This document shows, piece by piece, positions 12,215-23,361 of a stretch of 64,000 nucleotides of DNA. Each line of letters opens with the position of its first letter. Positions within the stretch are counted from its first letter, which is position 1. This stretch comes from Bolinopsis microptera (lineage: Eukaryota; Ctenophora; Tentaculata; Lobata; Bolinopsidae). Position numbers and translations under genes: made by a program. The notes beneath the pieces were generated by a model that worked only from the letters and a program-made list of their open reading frames with translations, was not told the origin of the DNA and searched no databases. The stretch spans positions 1,880,501-1,944,500 of the forward strand of contig NC_087073.1 in NCBI RefSeq assembly GCF_026151205.1, read 5' to 3'.

Positions 12215-12920
12215 ACAATGGACAAAAAAGTTGTAATTCAAAGTGCTGTATTGAAAAAGGACCGCAGGGCGCAGCAGGAATTTTGTTATTTTTGGTTGAA
12301 AGGAGAGTAAGACGGATGGTGAGAAAATATTAGAAAAAGTAGAAGAACTGTTCCAATAGATTGAAGTGAAACAACGCTTTGAAGCTGTTGGGATTGGAAA
12401 GAGATCAGCCGACATAACAAGACCAGACCTATCAAAATATTATTAACACATTCCATTAATTGACGATGTCACAGTGAGAAGCCTCATTGAGTGCGCGGCG
12501 TGGCACAGTAACGCATCGCGCTACAACACATTCCAAGCAATAATGTTCATGAGATTCACATACAACATAGCCATGTGTATACGCGTAATGCGGCGGTCGC
12601 GCGCTACTGCAAGCGAGAGGGTTGATTGACGATGTCAATCCGTCGAGATCGCTGCTGGTTGCTCTGCGAAGTTGTAGGTTTACAACCTACCAGAGCAACG
12701 ATCGACGACGTGAAGCAAAAATGCGAAGCAAGAATGCTAGTTTGCGCGGCGCGGCGAACTCCTCCAAGCGAGACTCGAGAGGGGTCTGGTTAGAGCAATT
12801 CATGAGATATTACTGAAATCGAAGGACCTGAGACTATTAGTCAGCACCACAAAACTGTTTTCGTCATTTCTTCGGGTCGGTGACCGGACCTGAAGAGCAA
12901 CCCTGCAACCCAAATACTTT
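12215..12920 (+). pseudogene. retrotransposon ORF1-like fragment (copy 2), split by a GC-rich insertion
   Basis: The piece at about 12320-12445 encodes KQRFEAVGIGKRSADITRP, matching copy 1 (PRFEAVRVGRKSVDKTRS). The matching continuation (LRDY..HHKTVF then an SGR.PDL-like loop) resumes at about 12797-12920. Between them, about 12446-12796, lies GC-rich sequence carrying the GACGATGTCAAT motifs and the CGCGGCGCGGCGAA block seen in the neighbouring foldback repeats. The simplest reading is a retrotransposon remnant into which a foldback module later inserted. Multiple stops and shifts. Confidence 0.6.
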
Positions 12921-13174
12921 ACTTGATTCAATGATTCATGTTCACGATGTCAATCCTTCCCATACCAGCTCGGCGAGGCCCACTGCCGCATGTCACCGAT
13001 CATTTACGGTTGCGAGAAGAATTATTTGATGCTCGGCGCGGCCCAGTAGTGCATCGCGCTACAACTCAGACACCATCTGCTCAGTGCTTTGAGTAACGAT
13101 CTCGATGGGTTCGATGCGAACTAGCAAGAATGCTAGTTTGCGCGGCGCGTCGAAGTCCTCCAACTCAGTGCTCA

Positions 13175-13630
13175 TATTTATTGGGCCGTGCTCAGCCTGT
13201 CATTCCGCTTAATCTCTATTCATGTTTGTGAACATGATAGCCTGAGGTCCCCAGGTCTATGAAGTGATGTTATTTGTTGTAAGGACAAGATCCTAGAGTA
13301 ATTTAAATTATTTACGACATTGTCATATTTATTTTCGTGCTAGTCTTTTTCACTCGCCCCTTAGTATAGAGCCGCTCTGACATGGTTAGCAGCTAGTGGG
13401 ACTTGTGCCGGCTGCTAACATAATTGACGATGTCAATTCATCGCAGCTCGGCGATCAGGCCCAGTAGCGCATATCGCTGATCTTCATCTAGCGAGAAGCA
13501 TAATTGAGTGCGCGGTGCGGCCCAGTAACGCATCGCGCTACAAGTTACCTGGGGACCTCAGGCTATCATGTTCATAAACATAGAGATTCGGCGGAATGAC
13601 AGGCTGAGCGCGGCCCAGTAAGCTACAAGC
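13175..13630. repeat. foldback element with ~75-bp inverted arms
   Basis: Left arm about 13178-13257 (TTATTGGGCCGTGCTCAGCC ... GAGGTCCCCAGGT) is matched inverted at about 13550-13627 (ACCTGGGGACCTCAGGC ... GAGCGCGGCCCAGTAA). The interior (13258-13549) holds a TTGACGATGTCAATTC motif and further GCGGCCCAGTA blocks. A third diverged single copy of the arm is at 29507-29592. No coding capacity; consistent with a non-autonomous foldback/MITE-like element. Confidence 0.75.
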
Positions 13631-14816
13631 TGCTAACCATATGTAATGGGCGGGATATAAACACATTATTTCATTTCATAAATTTAGGAACTGTGAATCA
13701 ATCTAACTTTTTATAAAAATTGTTATTGCTAGAGTATTTAGATAGGGACCAATATATCTTTAATCTTGGTACAATCTGCGACCTTGAGTTACCCTAGCAA
13801 TAGCAATGCAACAGATCTATGACAAATCTATCCTATTCCTAAAGTCCCAGAATTCAGAAATCTGCAAGACTTTTACAATAGCAATTTTCGATTCGAAAAC
13901 AATCATCTACATACGAAACAAAGTATTTATTACCCTGCTCCTAGTCCAATGTGACAAAGATATCGTAAAAGACATAACTAAATAATTTAAACAATACGGT
14001 GTCACCTAATCTATTTAAATATCAACCTAATCTTTGTTTCACATTTCAGTGGCGTAACGAAGGGCCCCGCCGACCAAAACGTCGTTTGAATGTGGGAAAA
14101 TTTTGAAAATCTTAACTGAGGTACTAGAAAACTGCGCGTTTTGTTTTAGAAACACACTTTTTAAAAGATTTTACCGGTGTATCCTCTAAAATCACCTAAT
14201 TTGTACAATTTTAGGGAAGGACGCCCAAAGGGGAGGGGGGCGCCAACAGGCGACGTTACACCACTCCTTGTTCATTGTTTGAGTGGCGACTGCCTTGTTT
14301 GAAACAATTTAACTCTAACATGCCATGCACATAATTAAAGAACTAGATACTGGTACTGGTGAACCATATTTTTTCTGAAACGTGACAGTAATTAACCAAT
14401 TAACGTGACAGTAATTAACCAATTGGCTTTCAATTTCAGCATTAACCGATGAATACCTGGAATCAAAAATTATTTGAAATATCCAAACAAATATGGATCA
14501 CCTCCCCACCTTCACCAGTATCGAGATCTTCAGTCAGCCTATACTTACAGTGGATGAAGAACTGAAGACTTTCAAATGAACAGGCAGAAACAAAAAGCTT
14601 TTTCTCAATTGTTATGATAAGTTGTTGTTCATCCATCTGTTTTGTGTCAAGGGCCAATGTTTAATCTCAATGTTTTGTAGGCCCTTGTTACTTCATGGAG
14701 GGCAGTACTTCTGTTCAGTGTTCTGTGTAATTTCCAAAGATTTATTTCTAGATAAAAATCAAACCCGTTCCCGGCTAAAACTTTCCTAAGATTAAAACAT
14801 CCTCCTTAAAACATAT
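13630..14816. other. intergenic, no gene seen
   Basis: AT-rich sequence between the foldback repeats and the 3' end of the leucine-rich-repeat gene. A small direct duplication (AACGTGACAGTAATTAACCAATT) lies at 14381-14425. The minus-strand open frame at 14463-14657 shows no domain and no supporting splice context. Confidence 0.5.
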
Positions 14817-17699
14817 TTATTCTCCGTCAGACCGATCCACTCCGTTCTTCTCCTCGGCCTGCAGAAGATCTTTAACTGTTATTTTCTCTTCAGGATACGT
14901 GTCGTTTATCCAGGCTGGATCGTATCTGAAGTATCATTACTTTGGTTAGTTAAAGGATCATTCACATACCATATAACACAACCTTACCCCATATCTGATA
15001 TTCCACCTTATATCTTCAGGGCAAATAAACAAAGGGCCGGGTAGTGTTGACTGACCTGGACTCAGGGTAAATAAACAAAGGGCCGGGTAGTGTTGACTGA
15101 CCTGGACTCAGGGCAAATAAACAAAGGGCCGGGTAGTGTTGAATAAACAAAGGGCCGGGTAGTGTTGACTGACCTGGACTCAGGGCAAATAAACAAAGGG
15201 CCGGGTAGTGTTGACTGACCTGGACTCAGGGCAAATAAACAAAGGGCCGGGTAGTGTTGACTGACCTGGACTGCTCCATGACCACGTTGGTGAGAGACAT
15301 GGTGAGTTGTCTGGGAGAGTCCTCCTCGGGTTCATACACGGCACTGTTCTGATGATGATCCGCTAGGTTCAGGAAAGGAAGGTTGTGATGCAACATGAAC
15401 AGGCCCGGCTCTCCGAACCTACTCCACACAGTCATTTCTCTGATGATATTATTTTCAGTGTATATATAAAGTCTCCCGACGTATTATGATGTTATTATAG
15501 ACTCGATTATTGGCTTTAAGAGTTGATCTACCCTACTTTTAGAAACGTATCAGTAAATTAGTTTGTACGATCAACCACATCATGATATCATGGGCAATGC
15601 AATCCCCGTTCCTGTTAATTAATACGATTGTAGATTGCGAGACATTTCTCAGTAACATTTCTCGCTCCCTAAGGCCTAACGACATACCTAAGATTTTTGC
15701 AGTGTCTAATGAGAGCGAAAATGCTTCTGTATGAGATGCCAGACTGACTAAAATGAAACTCCTCCAGTCTGCCTTTGTGAGCTAGAGTCTCCACTGCATC
15801 GTCCAGGTTTGTGAACAGGTACCGTTGGTACCGGTCCTGTCGACCTGCGAACCCCAGCAAGTGAAGTACTCTGAGGTTGTCAAGTTGGGCCAGCGAGCTC
15901 ATGGTGCCACTATCAAGGATCATGTAATCGTCCCCTGTTGATCTGCTATCCATCGTCTTCCTGTAAACGTCATAGTTTTAGTATCTAACTTATGAATGAT
16001 TGTGATGCTATCGCTAAAGTTTTATCGATTACATGATTCATGACCACTTGGCACAGACCACAGCTCTTGCTTTACGAATAATGAACAGGAGTGAGATAAG
16101 AATTGATATTTTCGGAGCTTATTCTATAGTGATGTTCAATCTACAATCAATATTATAATTTCTGAGGCAATCTTCATATTACTAATCTCAAAATGTATCT
16201 TTAAATTTACTTGATCTTAAGAGATTCGAGCTGGGGAACAACAACGGGGAGAGACTTAATGAAATGAAGCGGCTCCGTCAATACCCCGGCACCATCCACT
16301 ATTTCAAGATGAGTTAACCCACTCCACTTAGCGAACACCTGGACAAAATGGGTCACTATCTACCTGTACTATCTAGTAATAATAAACTTAGCAAACACCT
16401 GGACAAAATGGGTCACTATCTACTTGTTCTATATAGTAATAATAAACTTAGCAAACACCTGGACAAAATGGGTCACTATCTACCTGTACTATCTAGTAAT
16501 AATAAATTTCATCAACACGACCAGATCAATGAGAAATCGTCTGCACAGATTGACCCTTTAAGCTTATAAAATGAGAAATTAAAAGAAAAAATAAATGTGT
16601 AAAATTTCTTACAGTTTTATACAGTTCAAGTTCCTGTTTATCTTTAAGTTGCTTCACTTCTTCTGCTATCTCATGTGACTGAACAATTTGAAGAGAATTT
16701 AACATTATATCAATAAAAGTTTGATACTTTGCCAACTTTTTGAGAATCATTCATTACAGCAAATTATTTTCACATTGAGAAACTAACCTTGCTCCCGAAT
16801 GAGGATATTCGGCGCCGAAGGCGTGCTGGAGGTTTTCGCTCTTCATCTTTGACCTCAGGAATCAGGTTAACGTGTCTTAGACTCAACCTGGTTTAAATCT
16901 CAAGAATTACTGGAAATACGTTCTTATTGTAGGATATATGTCTTTTTTATTTCTTTTAAGATCAAAGTATTTCTGATGAACACTGTTATGAAAGCATACC
17001 AAGTAGTATTGAAAATAATTCAAGATAACTTGCTACAATATCTTAACAGGAACAGGGATATGAATAATAAAGATTGTCGAATATTTGCAGTGAATATTGC
17101 TGTGAATATTGCTGTGAATTCCACTCCGCTAAAAACCTATCGTTGTCTCCGCAAGCAAACCGGGACCGGGACAGAAACAGTATTCAAAGATGCCTGATCT
17201 CTTCCAAATGTATCATGCTGGGTTAAACAGTCAGCCACAGTAATAAGTCCGATCTAGGAAGCATATTAAAAATATCTGGGAAACACACGAAAAACTATTA
17301 AAATTCTTGGAGGGGTTAAAGAAACATAAAGGATTATAGGTTATAAGAAAGTTTATTATTTACGAAAGTTTGTTTAACTATAATATTTATTAACTATAAT
17401 ATTAATTAACTATAAGCATTAGAAGATAAAATTCTTCAAGATTTAATCGTTTTAATAATATTTCAGATCAGAAACAAATTTAAGCTACGCTACTGGTTTA
17501 CCTCAGGACAACCTCCAAGATAAAGTACAGAAAAGAAAAAGAAGTTCTACCTTTCAAGGAGAATGTCCGTCTCAAGTAGAGAATGAGAGAGGTGGATAGG
17601 TTCCCGGTCGTTGCAACTTATCATCAGCTCCTTCGTTTCCTTCGCCAACTCGCTTAACTGTATGTTCACCGTTTGGTTGGATCCCTGTATTTCCATCAT
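14817..17699 (-). CDS. leucine-rich-repeat protein of unknown function, seven exons, 351 residues
   Basis: Exons that join in frame: 17699-17551, 16887-16788, 16735-16613, 16338-16211, 15960-15688, 15439-15266 and 14925-14817 (stop TAA). All have GT-AG boundaries and matching phases. The middle carries LRR-type strands: LSLRHVNLIP, WSGLTHLEIVDG, VPQLESLKIK, LDNLRVLHLLGF, RLEEFHFSQSGI and CKNLRYE-type (15688 junction). The N-terminus (MMEIQGSNQTV, ELAKETKELMIS) could be a helical cap. The C-terminus ends DRSDGE. No signal peptide, transmembrane helix or F-box is clear, so it is probably cytosolic and a binding protein. The third exon (KYQTFIDIMLNSLQ, KQLKDKQELELYK) has a weak pyrimidine tract and may be optional. 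I do not recognise an orthologue. Confidence 0.75.
15010..15268. repeat. tandem repeat (~46-57 bp, five copies) containing a splice donor
   Basis: Copies of GGGCAAATAAACAAAGGGCC / GGGTAGTGTTGACTGACCTGGACTCA repeated from about 15017 to 15268, one copy truncated at 15118-15140. The copy nearest the exon contains the real donor of the leucine-rich-repeat gene (minus strand CAG|GTCAGT at 15266/15265). Four of the other copies carry the same CAGGTCAGT or part of it. The array therefore grew by duplicating the exon-intron junction into the intron. Confidence 0.9.
16325..16508. repeat. tandem repeat (61 bp, three copies) containing a splice acceptor
   Basis: Three copies of CTTAGCAAACACCTGGACAA plus AATGGGTCACTATCTAC and TAGTAATAATAAA. 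The first copy (16328-) holds the acceptor used by the leucine-rich-repeat exon at 16338 (minus strand TTTTGTCCAG|GTGTTCGCTAAG). The other copies carry near-identical TTTTGTCCAG|GTGTTTGCTAAG decoys upstream in the intron (relative to the transcript). Confidence 0.9.
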
Positions 17700-17735
17700 A
17701 CTTCAAATGTGTCCTTCTAAAATAACAAAGGAAAA

Positions 17736-17943
17736 TATATTTATTGTGTAGTGTGTAGTGTGTAGTGTGTAGTGTGTGGTGTGTAATGTGTAGTGTGTAG
17801 TGTGTAGGGTGTAGTGTGTAGGGTGTAGTGTGTAATGTGTAGTGTGTAGTGTGTAGTGTGTAGTGTTTAGTGTGTAGTGTGTAGTGTGTAGTGTTTAGTG
17901 TGTAGTGTGTAGTGTGTAGTGTGTAGTGTGTAGTGTGTCGTGT
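17736..17943. repeat. (GTGTAGT)n minisatellite just upstream of the LRR gene start
   Basis: About 29 copies of the 7-bp unit GTGTAGT with a few substitutions (GGTGTAGT, GTGTAAT, GTTTAGT). It begins 37 bases upstream of the ATG at 17699, so it is in the 5' leader, the proximal promoter or a first intron of that gene. Confidence 0.95.
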
Positions 17944-18139
17944 GGACAGAACAAAAATATCTGACTACAGCTCTGTATTAAAAGGATACAAAATCAGGAG
18001 GCAAACCAATTTTTAATGGCTTGAAAGAGGATAGGGAGATGCCTTTTCCCAAAAATATCTGAATTTGAAATCATGTTTCCTGCTACATTCCAAGATAATA
18101 CCGTAACAAGTTGGACGAACCATTTAACGTCATTTCAAA

Positions 18140-18300
18140 TAATGTTAAGCGACTTAAACACGATGAGGTTAGACTATTTGATTTAATTGTACGAAATGGG
18201 AGAAAGGCAGTCTTCGAGATCATGGCATTAACGGACAACGGTGTTTTTGTCTTTGAGGTGCTAATGAAATTACTGGCCAGGTTACCAGGAAGTAAGTAGG
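18140..18300. repeat. left copy of a dispersed inverted duplication
   Basis: About 100 bases (18156-18256, AACACGATGAGGT ... TTTTTGTCTTTGA) are repeated nearly identically in inverse orientation at 20348-20448. The left copy stays open on the plus strand (FDLIVRNGRKAVFEIM, TDNGVFVFEV), but I recognise no family, and the right copy is not extended. Probably a piece of a mobile element. Confidence 0.8.
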
Positions 18301-19976
18301 ATCAAATCACTGGCAGTTTGACAAATCACTGCCGCTAAAACGATTACCATAGAATCATCGTTGTCCTAATATTATGTTAACACTAAAGCTGTAAAGTGTA
18401 ACCCGGTACCTCGCTATTATTAATTATTATATCGCAGTTGAAATGCAATAGTATAAACCCGCCTATCATATTTGAAAACACACATAACAGTGTCGTATGA
18501 ATGTATGAACTCTTTCTACAGTCCAAACTGACCGCAATGAGTACACAACAGTGAATCTTGCAGCTAACCTAATCATGATTTATTTACCAACGCTGCATAT
18601 GCAGTAATGGGGGAGAGAGCGAGGAGGGAGAAAAAGAGAGACATTTTATGTCACATTAGTAGTACAAAACCATTAATTAATCCACTTACCAGTACCACCG
18701 GCCGATTTAAAAAATTTGCTTATTGGCTCCGTCAGAGTTTTGTCGAAACTATACCGAAAAAACCAGTCTCGTAACTCTTACCGTTTTCTTAATTAAGCCG
18801 CTCGGAAATTTCCCACACACACACATTCTGAGATTATTATTAAGATGATCGTAATAAGTTTAGGAAGACTTAGCCCGTTCTGAAAAATCCTCGGCCGGGA
18901 AAGAACACAAACCTCACAAAAATATTATTCCATATTCGAAAAAAATATCATAAATGTGATGAAAACTGCACAATGAAATTGCAAAGTAAAGTAACAGAAC
19001 AGAAAAGAGAACAGCAACGTTAACAGTTAATTATATTTCCGGCTCAGATCTCAAATATATACTGGAAATAATTCATTGATTGGATTTCAAGGATGTTTAA
19101 AAGGTTTATGTGAAGCCCCAAGCTCGCTGCCACCGATTCTACTCGGAGTAACAGAGTACTAAGAAAAGCAAAGTAAAGAAAAATTTCAGGGTTACAGCCA
19201 CTGTTAAACCCCCAGAAAAGATAACAGCAACGTTAATCATATTTCCGGCTCAGATCTCAAATATATGTTGGAAATATTTCATTGATTGGATTTCAAGGAC
19301 TAGGTTAAAAGGCAATAATTACATCATGATGTGATTTCGTATCATGATTGTCGAATTTAAACCGGAAATTTCAAGTAAACTCACTATATTGCAGGGTATA
19401 GATTGCCAGAAATCATGGAAATTATCTGGCAGGGGATATTTGTCCATGATCTCCCAAAACAAACTCTACTGAATGATTTCTTTTGTTTGTATGACAAATA
19501 TTATTATCATAAAATGAAGAGTGAAGACCATCCACCTTGATTGATATTCATGATGAAATTGAGATGTTTATGACTGAGAGATATAACTTTTGTAACTAAT
19601 ATAAACATATTTTCAATATAAAAATTGAATAAGGAGACATCTAATCATAACAATGTGTTTTGATAAGAATTCTACTATAATAGGTCAGGCTTGCAGAGAG
19701 TGAGCGTTTCGAACACCTAACAATAAGTATTAAACTACTACTTGTAGCCGCGATAGTTACACTTCGTGACTAAGTTGGCAAAGGCGATACTTGAATATGA
19801 CTTGCAATTTGATTAACTGTTCGCATCGTTATACGATTCTACTGCAAAACGTTTATTATATTGCAAAGTCTAGCATTCCGTGACCCCTATAGTCAAATTA
19901 CAAGCTGCTGGAGACGAATAAATAGAAAAAGAAAACGGATCAAATTCCGACCTTGAGTTCTTGAGATTACGCGCGC
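18301..19976. other. intergenic with a local direct duplication, no gene seen
   Basis: No supported coding exon. A block of about 75 bases (GTTAATTATATTTCCGGCTC ... TTGATTGGATTTCAAGGA) at about 19024-19092 recurs at 19231-19300. The rest is AT-rich single-copy-looking sequence. Confidence 0.6.
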
Positions 19977-20166
19977 CAAAGTTTGAGGTTTACCTGTATT
20001 TACTAGTAACACTGGAACTTAAAGCAGCTCTAACTTAGTTGACCTTTCGCCTTTTTAGTTCTTAGATGAGTTTCAGTTAAACCATTTCAACCAAGAGACC
20101 GAAAAGTTAGAAACGTTTTAAGTTCCAGTTTGACTAGTTATTACAGGTAAACCTCAAACTTTGACA
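19977..20166. repeat. ~190-bp MITE-like element with ~45-bp terminal inverted repeats
   Basis: Left end AAAGTTTGAGGTTTACCTGT, then ACTAGTAACACTGGAACTTAAA, is mirrored at 20115-20163 as TTTAAGTTCCAGTTTGACTAGT ... ACAGGTAAACCTCAAACTTT. The middle (CTAACTTAG..GACCTTTCGCC / GACCGAAAAGTTAG) continues the fold with mismatches. No target duplication is obvious. No coding capacity. Confidence 0.8.
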
Positions 20167-20344
20167 GTCTGGGCTCTGGCCTTAAGAAAGATGTTCATAC
20201 AATGAGGTTTCCTGATTCCTTTAAATTCGACTCAACAAAGTTGTCACTAGGTCTAAACGGAAACAATCAGATGTTGTGGTTCTATCATATTATCATAGGA
20301 CTCTTTTAACACGTAATACGTGTTACACGTAGTACGCGTTGAAT

Positions 20345-20450
20345 GAGTCAAAGACAAAAACACCGTTGTCCGTTAATGCCATGATCTCGAAGACTGCCTT
20401 TCTCCAATTTCGTACAATTAAATCACATAGTCTTACCTCATCGTGTTACA
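20345..20450. repeat. right copy of the inverted duplication
   Basis: Reverse complement of 18156-18256 with three or four differences. Flanked on both sides by short CACGTAGT/ACACGTAGTACG repeats (20305-20345 and 20440-20460). Confidence 0.8.
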
Positions 20451-21550
20451 CGTAGTTACCTCAAATTCTCGCATACCGATGATTCTGGAGGGGGATTGTT
20501 TAAAACATATTATAAGTGATACGAAAAGTTTGTCTTTCACTGATAGCTGTAATCGTTCATGAGATTGCACGGACGTCGCAGGATGAGCTTAATGCCAATA
20601 AGTACAACTCGGTATAAAAATAATACTACCAATTTGTCTTTTACGTAGATTTAAGCGAAGAATTTTGTGAAGTACGTAAACCTAATTGAATTATGATTTG
20701 TTTTCTTTTATTTGTTCCACAAGTCTCTCTGCTAGAGCATACAGCTTTCTTTATGAAGGAGTTTCAGGAAAATCTATGTTTAACAAGAAGGCTAGCCCAC
20801 CAACGGGGAGTCAGAAATGGACATGGATTGATGAACAAAAAACCATTAAAATGGAATGAATGAGCAACGAGCACGAACAAAACAAACTGTCTCTGATAAA
20901 TCTATTTCTTGTTAACGCTAAACTGACGTTACAAGATCGATTCTTTCAGCGGATTTCATCGATAATACCATCGTGTATCGTGTGATAACAACGATCAATT
21001 ACCAAAGAGGTACTCGGATAAAGTAAAATCGCAAGCAACCTCCCTGGCCAGAGAGCGGGTGATTAAATGAGGAATGAGGACAAGTGGAAATTAATTGAAA
21101 CACGTACACATTAAAGGCAATTATAACTGTGCTCAGCTATGCTTGTTAAATAAGCTCCATTTTAATAGTTTTTGAATAGTTTCAACAATATCTAATGTTG
21201 TGTGAGTTTTTGACCTTGAATACTTCGGGCCGGTCCCCAACAAAAAAAGAAATGTCCCAGTGACTCCATAAAGAGGGTTGCAAAAGACTGAAAAAATCTG
21301 GGAGAGCAAACGATGAGGAGGAAGTGATTAGTGAACTACAAGTGCAGTGCAAGGTGATGATGATCCAATTTTCATGGATTATATATATCATATATGCGTG
21401 TCCAAGAGATACTGACACGTATCAAACTGGTGGGACCTTTCCGCAGAACCTTTAGCTTTCTGCAAACTTAACAATAATAGTCAGAGCGCCCAAACGTCTC
21501 GGACTAAAATGTCGATTAGAACGAAAAATGGCAGATAAGATTAAGCTATC
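20451..21550. other. intergenic, no gene seen
   Basis: AT-rich sequence with no recognised domain, RNA gene or repeat. The minus-strand open frame at 21182-21418 is low in information. Confidence 0.5.
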
Positions 21551-21559
21551 CATTATCCC

Positions 21560-22260
21560 TGACCATTGCATATATGTTAACGGAAAAGTCTAGACTCTAG
21601 AGACAACAGTATACTTTGATACCCACGTCCCAAATCTGAGGTGACAATTTCTGCTTGAATTTCCTCGAAATCCAAGATTAAAACTGAAAATGACCGAGAT
21701 TCACAGCTCAGAAAAGTTTCCAAAAGTTCGATCTTTTTTGTTAATTATTTTAGTTATTATTTATTTTGAAGATTTTGCTCATGCAAAAAGCCTAGCTGAG
21801 CAATTTGGCACTAGAGATCATTTACCAAAAATACGGAGATAATTGTTGTGACGTAAGACGAATCTTCTGATTGAAAAAAAGGAGAACTGTGTGAGCTTAT
21901 CCCTGTTATTATTATATCCCTGGCCATTGCATATATGTTAACGGAAAAGACTAGACTAGACAACAGGGCCCATGCTTGTGCAGGAGCTGCATTTGCACTC
22001 AATATCTGTGTTTTGGTGACCCTCAGGTCCTTTGGTTACATACATTTTGTCCGAGACAATTTCAACTTTGACAATCCATGCTTAGAGGACAATATTATAT
22101 TTAACTAATTCATTATGTAAACTTGTATGAAATTGACTGATTTGAAAGATTCCAATAAAAGTATACTTTGATACCCACGTACTAAATCTGAGGTGACAAT
22201 TTCTGCTTGAATTTCCTCGAAATCCAACATTTAAACTGAAAATGACCGAGATACACAAAA
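21560..22260. repeat. locally shuffled duplicated segments
   Basis: Segment A (CATTGCATATATGTTAACGG AAAAG.CTAGACT) at 21566-21600 recurs at 21926-21962. Segment B (GTATACTTTGATACCCACGT ... AAAATGACCGAGAT) at 21609-21702 recurs at 22156-22256. Segment C (TTGTGACGTAAGACGAATC ... GAACTGTGTGAGCTTAT) at 21843-21900 recurs at 23257-23318. The pieces are direct repeats in different orders, as expected from nested or recombined copies of one mobile element. Confidence 0.8.
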
Positions 22261-22380
22261 GGGATTCATAGTGTATCTTTGTGTGCATATATTTATATAT
22301 TTGATTTCTAGCAATGTTATTTGATTTCTAGCAATTCTAGCAATGAGAAATGTAAATTTGGACTACACTTTATATATATT

Positions 22381-22665
22381 ACTAGAAAGCCCGTGGTCAC
22401 ATGGAGGAAGGTAATAGTATTCTTTGATAGTCAATTTTTTATCGCATCAAAAAATATCCGTCACAACCGAAGATAAAGCCGAATTAAATGTTAAACACTT
22501 TAAACACCACATAATTACCACAAAACCGATCAAAATGGCGCTCGCAAATCTTTGCACGTGAGCACCTGCACAATCCTCGTTACCGTGGTTACTTTGCAAC
22601 TACCTATTTCTCATCTATTTGCACGTGGGCGGTCGTGCAAACAAAGAGAATCTTTCGAATTATAA
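22381..22665. mobile_element. Helitron-like short repeat, copy A
   Basis: Starts ACTAGAAAGCCCGTGGTCAC and ends near a CTTTCGAATTATAATA tail. Read on the minus strand it ends CCATGTGACCACGG-GCTTTCTAG-T: an imperfect hairpin about 7 bases before a CTAG terminus next to T, the form expected for a Helitron 3' end. The interior carries CAATCGG-, TTGCACGTG- and TTTGCACGTGGGCGGTCGT-like blocks shared with copies B-E. No coding capacity. Confidence 0.6.
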
Positions 22666-22670
22666 TATAG

Positions 22671-22863
22671 ACTAGAAAGCCCGTGATCGCAGGGAGGAAG
22701 ATAATATTAGTTTTTGGTAGTCAGTTTTTAATTTTTATAGCATCGAAAATATCCGTCACAACGTGCATGTTCGCGTTTACCATGGTTACTATGCAAATTT
22801 CTATTTCTCGTCAAATTTACACGTGGGCGTTCGTACGAACAAACTTAATTCTTTGAATTACAA
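22671..22863. mobile_element. Helitron-like short repeat, copy B (internally deleted)
   Basis: Starts ACTAGAAAGCCCGTGATCGC directly after copy A. It retains the ATATCCGTCACAAC and TACACGTGGGCGTTCGTACG blocks but lacks about 90 internal bases found in copy A. Confidence 0.6.
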
Positions 22864-23361
22864 GTAAGATATTATATTTGGCAGCAAGGCAATTTAGATA
22901 ATGCAATGGCGGTCGCCCCCGGCCCCCCCCCCTCTTCCTACACCCCTGCCTCCCCCGAACTATTCAATACCGTAAAAATCGTCAAAGAGAGAAAACAAAC
23001 GTAATATTTTGTGCCGGGATATTGATAACACAAGTGCAAATAACGATGATTGAATCGTTATTGAGATTGTGTGCAGTGCTCGTGTAATGTGCAGTGCATA
23101 CCCTGGTCGCGTTATCTGGGACTGGGTAGAAACTACTCCTAGGCCTAATGTCCAGTATTCAGCGATCAAATTAGTGAATGTGGGGAGGTCGAAAATCCTT
23201 CAACAATGCCTGTGATACTTGGATTCTTGGACTCACTCCAAAAATACCGAGATAGGGTAAGATAACTGTTGTGACGTCAGACGAATCATCTGATTGAAAA
23301 AAGGAGAACTGTGTGAGCTTATAAATATTATATTATGATATTAATAGAATATTATAATATT

